Source of the DNA: Bolinopsis microptera
Taxonomy: Eukaryota > Ctenophora > Tentaculata > Lobata > Bolinopsidae
NCBI RefSeq assembly: GCF_026151205.1
Contig: NC_087074.1
Location: forward strand, 10,759,226-10,823,225
Length of the DNA stretch: 64,000 nucleotides
Direction: 5' to 3'
Made by a program: the position numbers and the translations under genes. Numbering within the stretch: the first letter of the stretch is position 1; each line of letters starts with the position of its first letter. The notes under the pieces were generated by a model, which searched no databases, was not told the DNA's origin, and saw only the letters and a list, made by a program, of their open reading frames with translations. Of this stretch, positions 33,967 to 42,415 are shown piece by piece.

Positions 33967-36900
33967 CTGAAATACAGATTGTTATTAAGAAGTGAAATTT
34001 CTAAGCTCCCGCAAAACGTTAGACCTCAAATTAAGCCCCTTATCTTGGATGTGAAATGTAAGAGAGTCAGTAACTTCGCTAATTCAGTCAGTAATCATTC
34101 ATTAAATTCCTTAATAATTAAATTAGATCTGATAGTTTTAATACTTCAACAATACTTGTTTTTCTTTGTAGTAACCTCAACTATTGAAAAGATATGATGG
34201 TCCATAAAGTTCCGACTTATATATTTCATACGATCCTTGCCGACTATTTTATTCAGTAAATTTCTTATTCGGTACAGAATCTACTAATCTAATTTCATAT
34301 TAGAATTTCAGTAATCAGCTCACCAACTCCCTGGCACTGAAGAAATACATCTTTACTGTGCTCACAGTTGTGAGACCATGAATACGAACATGAACTCCAT
34401 TCTCTACTGTTACAAGACACATCATCCATAACAATGGGTCGATCATCTTGAATTTTCCATCTGTCACCAGAAGTCCAACTAATTTGACCACTGTACCCCA
34501 TCCTACGACAAATAACATTGGCAGAGTTGTTGCTGAAATTGTCGTTGCAAACTGTTCCTTCATTGACTATCAGTAACCCTCGTACTCCCACACCAACACT
34601 TCTGCCTTTCCAATCTATCAGACTAAAATCTGCATGAAATTTGTCGTTACTGAAAGTTTCACAAATCATGCGAATACTTCAAGTCTGCAACTGATCATTT
34701 TATAATCAATCAATAAGAACAGGGGTTCATTATGCCTTTTTAATAGCGGACGTGCTACATGGTTCTGAATGGTAAAACCTGAGAAGGGGCAAAAAATGCT
34801 TCACAGTTCAAAGCCATCAGAGTACTTTAAACACTTTGTATAGTGACTTTGAACTTATAACACATCATTTGAGCTAGCCTGATGGTATTCAGAGGGCATT
34901 AATGTAATGTACTGTGAGCTGGTCCCAAGTCCAGACGATATCATTCGTTGTAACTTTTCATTATAATAACCTTTTCTAGTCATTGACTACTGATTAGTAA
35001 TTACTCATGATTCAGAAATGAATTCTAATTTTATAATCCAGATTTTGAAGACAGGGAACGCTCACTTTATTATTACGGAAGGTGATCAAAGGTACTTTTA
35101 TCTGAGTTCAAACATTGATAGTCACTACACTATTGCAGTTGTATATTACCACAACGGAGAATATTAGCAAAAAGCAGTTTTATGTTCACTGCAACATATA
35201 AGAAAACTATAATCTAAAAGAGAATCACAAGATTGTGGACATGTTTGATCGAGTTCTCTGATCTACACAAATTGTCTTAAACTTTTGTAGAACATTATTC
35301 TTAAAGTTAATTAATTCACCTAGAACATTGACCACAACTCCGTGGGTAGATACAGGTGAGTTTGGGTACTGTGTTGATGTTACCGAGCATTTGTATGTGA
35401 ATGTTGACTGGTTAGCAAAAGCAACAAGCTTGGTAGCCTTGATGGTGAGTTCTGCCACCTGTATGCCGGTTCCATCAACTGTACCGTTGCTGATATCGTA
35501 GTTCGTAATATCCAAGACAGATACAGTCGTACCATCAGGAGCCTTCCAGACTACATTAACAGGGGTTCCACCTACGTTTAGTTCTCCTACTGTACAGGTC
35601 AACGTCTGATCCTTACTTATAGTAGTCACTGACTTAGTCACTGACGCTACAACTGAAACATTTACATGTTAATAAACGATTAGCTGATGTCATAGTTAAT
35701 CATTCAGTCTTTTAAAACCTTTGACGATGGGCGATGGCTATTATTGATTTAAATATCTCACCCTGGTCTAATGAAGAAAACTTAGTCAACGTTTTCAAGT
35801 TTATAAATGTTTTCTCTGTTTGAACTTAAACCGTGCTAATTAGAATAGTTCTAATAGTAATTTGATCCAATAGGGTACTTTTAATTACTTTGGAGGCTAG
35901 AGAGTGTCAACAAAAACAACAAAAACAACATAGAATACTTACTAAAGACTTTCAAAGTAACTTCAGTTTTCTGGTCAGTTGAAGCATGTTCAGCAGAAGT
36001 GAAAACACACGAGTAAGTGACATCATCGTTGTTCTTATCAGCAGGAATAGTCAAAGTGGTAGTTTGAGAAGGTCCTACCAACGATCCCACATCGACGATG
36101 TATCCTTGGTTCAGAGTCGTCACATCAACATCCCCAGACGTCGTCCATTTTACGGCACTGAGTGCCTGTGTCAATCCCACAACAATACACGAAATCGTTG
36201 CTTCAGTTCCATCAAGCTGTTCCTTGTTCACAGCAGTTACCACTGAAATTAATATTTGGTTAGAATAACTTGACTCACCAAGTGTGCCAACATCTTATTG
36301 TCTAAGAGCAGCAATCATACACAATAATTTGACCCATTATCGGATAAATTGTTGTATGAAAATCCTTTAACTTCCTAGATTAGCAGTAGTATGGCAGATA
36401 AAACTGTCAACCTAGATATTTTACGCTCACCCAGTGTTAGAATGGTAGCTTTGACATTTATGTCTCCGGATGCAGGAGAATCTGTGTATTGGCCAGACTT
36501 GACTGAGCACTTGTAGGTCACTGATGATAGACTAGTAAAATCAGCCAGCTTAGCAGCAAGTCAATGTCTGGTCTACAGCGGTGGTCAAATCCTTGGGAGT
36601 TGAGGCAACATCTGAAATATTTGGTTAGCAGGTAATGGTATTTACCATCGCGTCATAATTTGATTTTTATGACATGACCATCGAAAATGTGCTTTATTTC
36701 TGTAAATTTTCACAGTCTGATGACTGAATTAAGACCCAAGGTCAGCTAAAGAATTAGTGCTTGTGCCTAAATTTTGTTATCCAACATTTCTCCCGTTGCT
36801 TTTTGACTTCTAACAAAAATGGCATTTCTAATGAAAAAAAGTTATGTAAATATAGAAGTTAAAATGAAGGTCGAAGGGAAACATGAAAAGAAAGCAGTTC

Positions 36901-39211
36901 ACAGAGTTCACCGTTGAACCTTTAATCAAACAGATGTCCTCATCACACTACTGACACACATAATATCCACTTATATGAAATGGAAAACTTACTAAATGTT
37001 TTCAAGATGACGACTATTGTTTTGTTTACTCGATCAATACTAGCAGATGTGATCAAACAATGATAAATCGTATCGCGGTTGTTTTGAGAACCAGGAACAG
37101 TCAGAATCGTGGTCTGAGAACCGTCAGCTGTGTTATCAAATCCACCATCATAAACAATGTTTTGACCAGAAGATATAGCTACTTTGTTAGAAGTCGTCCA
37201 TTTCACACTATCCAGTTTTCTTGTCAGACCAGTAACAGTACAAGAAATCAACGCTCTTGTACCAGCCAGCTGTTCTTTATTGACCGCAGTCACAACTGAA
37301 ATAGAACATGAAATTGCAATCTCTGCCATCGAATGTTCATTTTCTACGATCAAATTTCACGTAATCGTTGTTTTTCAGCTAAATTTTGCGTTTCCACTTT
37401 GCATATGACTTCGTTATTAATTATTTACAAGTTAGCCTAAATATATTGAGACTCTTCTTATAACCCTGAGAAGACATTCCTAAACAACTGCTTCCTCCAT
37501 GTGCCGGAGAAGGATTCGAACATGTTCTGGTTCTTGTTTGTGTTCCTCCATCGCAAGATTTTGAGCAGGTTGACCATGAAGAATATGACCTCCAACCTCC
37601 GTTAACTGAACACAATTTTTACAGCGGAAAATACATTTATTTTTCTTACAGGCCAACGATATTGTAAGGATTTGTGACAATAGACATAGATGGTCCCCAA
37701 AAACCACCGTTCAATATTCGGCGTTTTTGTTTCCTTTACCTGGACAATTGTTAGTGTGGCAGTTCTGACTCTCTGAAGATGATCCAGAACAACTGCTTCC
37801 TCCATGAGATGGAGAAGGGTTAGTACAAGTTCTGCTTCTTGATCTTGTTCCTGTTCCACAAGATCTTGAACAGGTAGACCATGAGCCGTATGAACTCCAA
37901 CCTCCGTTAATTGCTGATCTGCTGTTTTCTGAACAATTTGTTGGGTCATTTTCTTTAAATATACATATCTTAAAATTTTTGTTATCGCTTTGGATTATCA
38001 ACGAAAAAAAGGTTTTGCAATCTATTGATCACTCACTTGAAGAAATTATTCGATAATGTGTCACTGCATCATCAAAAAAGTAAAAGTCCTGTCCAAAATT
38101 GTTCCACTGATAATCAGATAAGCAGCTGTTGTAATATGGTATTTAGAGATATCTTTTAGAATATCTTAGTTTTAGTATAACGTTTAAGGGACGTAGAATT
38201 TAGTATGTATTTCCGGGTATATAATAACCAATGTTTTTATATGTTCGTATTTGGGAGTTACACATTTTGAGTGTAAGTCGGTTGGCTGGCAGAACTACTG
38301 TCAGACTAACTGTCTGAAACGAGCCGTCCGCTCACTTTGCACCTGACTTACAGCCAGGCCTGTGGTTGGTCCTCGCGACCACAGCGTGACTGCTAGTGGA
38401 GTGCTCATTGGCGAGACGGCGTGTCACGTGGTACAAGCAAATGCGTTGTGCTGTCACGCAGTGTGGCGTGACGAAGTTTTGAGAGTATACCCGAAGAGCC
38501 GGAAGTGGAGAGCTCACTTCTTAGTTGCCCCTTAATCATTTTAAGGGATTCGATTGTCAATAGCCAGTTTAACTGAGTACTATTCTCTGTGACTAGACAC
38601 GTAGTGTGATCTATATTCACGGCAATCGCTTGGAGCGAACACTTGGAAGTTTTCTCTGTTGACGTTCACTTTGTATAACTTTCTCCTTTTAATTAATTAT
38701 CCTTTTTAATATACTCGTTTCATTTCTACTATACGGTACGCCCTGCCGTTTCGTGCTTCGTGACTAGAGCTTGACTAGCATACACTAAACACTAAGGAAC
38801 GCGGTTTTCTATACAGCTAAATGACCATGACCTGCTAAAACTTCCAACAAGAATCTCATCACAATACAAAAAAAGTTCACTTGAAGTCTTTTGCATTCTC
38901 CAAATTCTTTCATTGGAAGCTGGTACTGGGACATTCGATATTTGTTCTGTATTACACAAATTTTGAAATTGAAATGTTGAACTATAACTGTCAGTATTGA
39001 ATTCCATGAGGCCGCCACCAAAATTTCTACCGTGGATATCAAACTGCCTAACTCCTGACACTTTCATCTCTAAGTCATATAAGTCAAAGTCGACATCAAA
39101 AGTACTGTGTCCGGAAACTGTTGTCCATGCCACTGCGAAGTGAAATCTAAAAACATTAACAAGTAAAACGATTACAATTCCTGTGCACTGCATTTCACGT
39201 CTTGTGTTTTC
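33467..39211 (-). CDS. Gene B: secreted FA-like / TSP1 / Ig / SRCR protein, first exon split by an LTR
   Basis: A paralogue of gene A's Ig region. Exon order from the N-terminus: signal peptide and FA-like domain (38818-39193 plus 38037-38126, interrupted by an LTR at 38127-38813), TSP1 (37740-37928), TSP1 (37429-37605), Ig (36993-37295), a broken Ig exon (36431-36611), Ig (35943-36242), Ig (35320-35652), SRCR (34324-34629) and FA-like (33467-33966). Without the LTR the first exon is 466 nt and ends in phase 1. Every later intact exon except the last is a multiple of three in phase 1-1, so the ancestral frame was open. The architecture suggests a secreted recognition or adhesion protein; this is inference. 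As assembled, the gene is interrupted. Confidence 0.78.
34324..34629 (-). CDS. Gene B exon: SRCR domain
   Basis: Scavenger-receptor Cys-rich domain: [33 protein letters not shown], then WSSC...[12 protein letters not shown]. The acceptor at ATGCAG (34630-34631) gives a 306-nt phase 1-1 exon consistent with both neighbours. A stronger-looking acceptor 20 nt upstream would break the phase. Confidence 0.8.
35320..35652 (-). CDS. Gene B exon: Ig-like domain (third intact)
   Basis: A 333-nt phase 1-1 exon. It has DQTLTCTVG with the first Cys, VVWKAPDG with the tryptophan, [10 protein letters not shown], and [10 protein letters not shown] with the second Cys. It is close in sequence to the gene A Ig exon at 129-467. 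Confidence 0.8.
35943..36242 (-). CDS. Gene B exon: Ig-like domain (second intact)
   Basis: A 300-nt phase 1-1 exon starting [11 protein letters not shown]. The Ig cysteines lie in ISCIVVG and YSCVFTS, with a VKWTTSGD tryptophan between them. It is related to the exon at 36993-37295, which shares the VTAVNKEQL start. Confidence 0.8.
36431..36611 (-). pseudogene. Frameshifted Ig pseudo-exon inside gene B
   Basis: Aligned with the intact gene A Ig exon (129-467), this copy keeps both splice ends (TTCAG-type acceptor and GTGAGC donor) but lacks 158 nt between AGCAGC and AAGTCAATG. That removes the central strands and shifts the frame (181 nt, one more than a multiple of three). Skipping it leaves gene B in frame because the neighbours are phase 1-1. 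Confidence 0.85.
36993..37295 (-). CDS. Gene B exon: Ig-like domain (first intact)
   Basis: A 303-nt phase 1-1 exon with [26 protein letters not shown] and YHCLITS motifs, a normal Ig pattern. The downstream 36612-36992 intron shows nothing else recognisable. Confidence 0.8.
37429..37605 (-). CDS. Gene B exon: degenerate TSP1 repeat 2
   Basis: Starts [21 protein letters not shown] like the other TSP1 exons, but after [11 protein letters not shown] the usual [10 protein letters not shown] end is replaced by unrelated residues ending in RLTC. A GTAAAT donor at 37423-37428 gives a 177-nt phase 1-1 exon. It keeps five of the six usual cysteines plus a relocated one, so folding is uncertain. Confidence 0.6.
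37740..37928 (-). CDS. Gene B exon: TSP1 repeat 1
   Basis: A 189-nt phase 1-1 exon (18 nt longer than the gene A TSP1 exons because the acceptor lies upstream, adding ENSRSA). It has the intact TSP1 pattern [17 protein letters not shown]...CHTNNCPG. Confidence 0.8.
38037..38126 (-). CDS. Gene B first coding exon, 3' part (after the LTR)
   Basis: Encodes the end of the FA-like domain ([21 protein letters not shown]) up to a GTGAGT donor. It is separated from its 5' part (38818 onward) by a 687-bp LTR. The CAGC at 38123-38126 is one copy of the target duplication. Confidence 0.8.
38127..38813 (+). repeat. LTR of element 2 inside the gene B exon (copy 1)
   Basis: 687 bp, TGTTGTAATATGG...TTTTCTATA, flanked by CAGC on both sides (38123-38126, 38814-38817). 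It differs from the 3' LTR at 47681-48366 by only a few bases and one indel. There is no internal region on its right; host exon sequence follows, so it behaves as a solo LTR. Confidence 0.88.
38818..39211 (-). CDS. Gene B first coding exon, 5' part: signal peptide and FA-like domain (copy 1)
   Basis: ATG at 39193, 18 nt after a TTTTTCAG acceptor. A hydrophobic leader ([15 protein letters not shown]) precedes [20 protein letters not shown], the FA-like domain start, and the part ends at [18 protein letters not shown] second, nearly identical copy lies at 48371-48764. Either could be the true 5' end, but neither is contiguous with the exon remainder. Confidence 0.75.
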
Positions 39212-39758
39212 CTGAAAAAGATTATAAAACACTTTTTTTAAATTTTTGTGGCAGAGATGTAAGAAATTACAAAAGATTCACCTTATTTTTACTTTTTTGT
39301 TTGATGCTGCATATCCTAAAAATATCACATTGTTTTCAGTTTTGCTTTCATTTTTCATGCTGTTTTGAGACCAAGTAAGTTGTAGTTGTAAAGCGCATTA
39401 TATTATTACCTGGTATGATTTTGAAGGCACTGTATTATTGAATATTGATGAAATGCAGTTGTTTTCACGTAAAGTGAAGCAATTATATGTGCATATTTCA
39501 CAATTTAAACTTTTTCGACAAACACTATACACATTCTGATTGAATATTGATTATAATCAATTGAAAAATACAAAATGATAACCCTGTGTCAATGTCATGT
39601 GGGGTGATTCGGATTTAGCTTTCAAAAATACAATATGTTCATCGATTCAAGGTGGTTTCAACTGTCGGGTTTATTTGGCTTTTACTAAATCGCTCGCCCA
39701 AAAATTTCACGTGACTTTGGTTTTTTTGGTTTTGCAGCCGTACAAAACGGTTTGACAT

Positions 39759-39846
39759 AAACCCTAATCCCAACCCTAACCCTAACCATAACCCCGAAGC
39801 TATCCATAATCTTAACCACAACCCTAACCCTAACCCGAGCCCTAAA
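39759..39846. repeat. Interstitial telomere-like CCCTAA tract, copy 1
   Basis: A degenerate run of CCCTAA-type hexamers (TAACCCTAACC, CCATAACCCC, CTTAACCACAACCCTAA). It fits the metazoan telomere unit TTAGGG, on the minus strand, embedded upstream of gene B. Confidence 0.75.
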
Positions 39847-40224
39847 TAATCGAATACACGTTTTACTAGCCAAAAAGGGCCTTTTCACAAGAATTTTCTT
39901 AAAATTTGGGCGAGCGATTTAGTAGGAGCGACCAGTACCAACACGCAAGTTGCAACCCTTTAATGATAATATTAATAATAACTTACGTAATTCGTATCAG
40001 AATTACTTAAGAATTTCAGAAAATATAAATATGCCGATATGTGATATGGGTCAAACTTAGATTTCCTGAAAATTCTGTAAAACAAAGGGTGTGGCACGCC
40101 AAGGTCCCTTTTTTTATTTATTGTCGCCATAAAGTGAGAAGGAAGTAGGAATTGAGTTAGGAAGTAGGAATAACTCATATTGTGTTTGATTGATGATGTC
40201 AACCCTTCCAGATCGTTAAAACCC

Positions 40225-40322
40225 CTCCAGATATAGAAAACTGAGTTCTCTTGGTATTTAGTGTATGCTAGTCAAGCTCTAGTCACGTAGCACGAACGGC
40301 AGGGCGTACCGTAGGGTAGAAA
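40225..40322 (-). repeat. Inverted fragment of the element 2 LTR end plus primer site
   Basis: On the minus strand it reads through the last about 90 bp of the LTR and then CTATATCTGGAGG, the LTR end and the first bases of the primer site. It is placed head-to-head with the direct LTR fragment that follows. Confidence 0.8.
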
Positions 40323-40332
40323 GAAAACAAGT

Positions 40333-40452
40333 AAATTATCCTTTTTAATATACTCGTTTCATTTCTACTATACGGTACGCCCTGCCGTTTCGTGCTTCGT
40401 GACTAGAGCTTGACTAGCATACACTAAACACTAAGGAACGCGGTTTTCTATA
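40333..40452 (+). repeat. Truncated 5' LTR of element 2
   Basis: Only the last 120 bp of the LTR (from AATTATCCTTTTTAATATAC to TTTTCTATA), so the promoter part (U3) is missing and transcription of this copy is doubtful. Confidence 0.85.
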
Positions 40453-40949
40453 TCTGGAGGCCACTTTTAGTGTTGCTATTTTTGCTCGTGATCCTTCTAG
40501 TATCACCTATATTCAGTATAGTTTCGTTTAAGATCCTAACGTTTCTCATTTGATAAGCTAAGTTCGGTATACGTCGAAGTCCAGAAGAATTACGTGGAGA
40601 TTGTTCGAGATCTTTCAGTACTTCCTACTAGATTTGGTAAGTGTAGCTACCCATTTTGTGGTACCTGTATATTCCAGTTGAGTGCGATCGTTTTGACGAG
40701 CACCTAGTTTACAGCCGCTTGTAGACTTCAGTACGTTATTACCTAGATTGTTAGTGAGATTTGCGTAAGTTTTGCAACCTTACTTTCCGTACATCTACTC
40801 AGGAGTGATAGACGTAGAAGTTACAGTTCCAGTAAAGCACAGTAAAGTCTTGACTAGAAGATTTTCCAGCAACGTGAAGAGTACGCCTGTTCCAGTACTT
40901 ATCTACTCTATTTGTAAGTGTATTTTTACATTTAGATTCACTTTTTAGC
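40453..40949 (+). other. Element 2 leader with primer binding site
   Basis: TGGAGGCCAC at 40455-40464, 2 nt after the LTR end, fits a tRNA primer site (cognate tRNA not identified). The rest of the 500-nt leader to the gag ATG has no coding frame and is expected to hold packaging and translation signals. Confidence 0.6.
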
Positions 40950-42383
40950 ATGTGTGATAGTATTGCAGCTGAAATGGAGTGGGCGACGTTGATTTTAGAA
41001 AGGGGTAAGATTCAGTCTAGCATAGATGAAATAATGAAGGAGATAGATGGTTTAGATTCTGGTGCAGATAGCAATAGCATTTCCGAATTAGAAGATAAGT
41101 TGAAGGACTTACGTTCAGCTTTAGAAGGCCTGCAGGATAAGATTGATAATGCACGGCCTAAACCTGTTAGCACAGTTACTAACGCCCCTCCAGCTAGTTC
41201 TAGCAGTAGATTTCAAGAGAACGTACACGTTATGAATCCTGTTATTAAATCCGAGCAGGTTCAGTTTAGAAACGCGAACACCGAGGATGATTTTGGTAAC
41301 AGTATTATAACCCCATTGAATTGTTCAGTAGCTGGTCCACATTTGACAGGTGCCAGGCCTCCCAAGCCTCCTTATTTTGAAACTGGATCTAATTTCATCA
41401 AATTTGCCAGGCGATTCAAGGAGCATTTGATTCTATGTGGGCATAGTGGTGGTTCGGATGTTAGTACGTACATGTTGTCGTACATTCGTTGTGAATCCAC
41501 CTGGGAAACACTGCAGAAGGTCTCTCTCAGGCCGGACGAGAAATGTAATATCGATCTTCTCATTAAGCGATACTCAGAGGAGATGTTTCCTTCTACTCAA
41601 TCTTGGGCCTTTAGAACTGAGCTCATGTCATTGCGTCAGTTAGCTAGTGAGAACCTACAGCAGTTCATTGCACGCATTGAGGAGCTTGCTTTGAAGGCTG
41701 GGTATGACTGCGAGGCCAAGAAGGACGAGAGTTGTTTGCATGTTCTTGTTGTAGGAGCTCGTGACGTAGCTGTAAGGACTAAGCTTTATGAGTCCCAGTT
41801 GCATTCCTATAGAGAAGCAGTTAAACTTGCAATTCATACTGAGCGTATTACGTTAGCTGTTAGTGGGGAACCAGGGAGTTTCACTCAGGCCCAGGATACG
41901 ATCTTCGCTGTTAATAATTCTGGATTAGATGGCCAGAGAGCTAGGGTTCCAGCACCTGGGCAAACACGTGACAACTTGATGACGAGCACAAGCCAGGAGA
42001 GTTATCATCCTAAATGTCCTCCTTCCCAGTCGGAAGTTAACCAGCGCACTGGCCGTTCATGGACTCCTAATCTAGTTAGCAATAGTTTTAGGGGTGGCAT
42101 GAGAAATGATGATCGTAGAAACACGCCTGTTCAGTCACGTTATCAGCCAGCTCGAAATTACGTGGGTAATTCGAATAATCGGGGATCACGTAACGTTCGC
42201 CCTCAGTTAGAAGGTTGTTGGGAGTGTGGTGATAGAGGGCATTTTCAGAGAAACTGTCCGAGCAGATTTGCTGGTAATAGAGATAGATATCAAGACGGGG
42301 GGTCTTTATATCAGAGTGGTTATGGCCAACAGAGTGGGAACAGAGCATATAGACCTAACAATCAGGCGCCTTTAAACTTCTAA
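40950..42383 (+). CDS. Gag of element 2
   Basis: 477 codons. The N-terminal 70 residues form a probable coiled coil (ILERGKIQSSIDEIMKEID; ELEDKLKDLRSALEGL). Residues about 130-310 look like a Ty3/gypsy capsid (PPKPPYFETGSNFIKFARRF, LRQLASENLQQFIARIEELA). One zinc knuckle CWECGDRGHFQRNC lies near residue 425. The tail is rich in Asn, Gln and Arg. It ends in PFKLLNF-type context (PLNF) on the slippery site that leads to Pol. Confidence 0.9.
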   Translation: MCDSIAAEMEWATLILERGKIQSSIDEIMKEIDGLDSGADSNSISELEDKLKDLRSALEGLQDKIDNARPKPVSTVTNAPPASSSSRFQENVHVMNPVIKSEQVQFRNANTEDDFGNSIITPLNCSVAGPHLTGARPPKPPYFETGSNFIKFARRFKEHLILCGHSGGSDVSTYMLSYIRCESTWETLQKVSLRPDEKCNIDLLIKRYSEEMFPSTQSWAFRTELMSLRQLASENLQQFIARIEELALKAGYDCEAKKDESCLHVLVVGARDVAVRTKLYESQLHSYREAVKLAIHTERITLAVSGEPGSFTQAQDTIFAVNNSGLDGQRARVPAPGQTRDNLMTSTSQESYHPKCPPSQSEVNQRTGRSWTPNLVSNSFRGGMRNDDRRNTPVQSRYQPARNYVGNSNNRGSRNVRPQLEGCWECGDRGHFQRNCPSRFAGNRDRYQDGGSLYQSGYGQQSGNRAYRPNNQAPLNF

Positions 42384-42415
42384 AGGGCGGCCCTAGATTT
42401 AAGAGGAGGTCGCCC
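42371..42415 (+). promoter_or_regulatory. -1 programmed ribosomal frameshift signal between gag and pol
   Basis: TTTAAAC at 42371-42377 is a canonical X-XXY-YYZ heptamer in the gag frame (CCT TTA AAC). After a 7-nt spacer containing the gag stop, GGGCGGCC (42385-42392) pairs over all 8 positions (one G-U) with GGTCGCCC (42408-42415) around a 15-nt loop. A -1 slip here enters the pol frame, which is open across the junction. Confidence 0.9.

Larger units (their letters stand above)
38127..40217. repeat. Segmental duplication copy 1 (LTR plus gene B 5' flank)
   Basis: 2,091 bp that recurs at 47681-49776 with about five differences. It holds the LTR, the 5' part of the FA exon, its upstream intron and a telomere-like tract. 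The match ends exactly at GATCGTT, inside what is a hairpin in the other copy. Confidence 0.88.

Noticed and set aside
38332-38620. Minus-strand frames inside the LTR of element 2 (repeated at 47886-48174)
   Set aside because: They lie in LTR sequence, antisense to the element, without domains.
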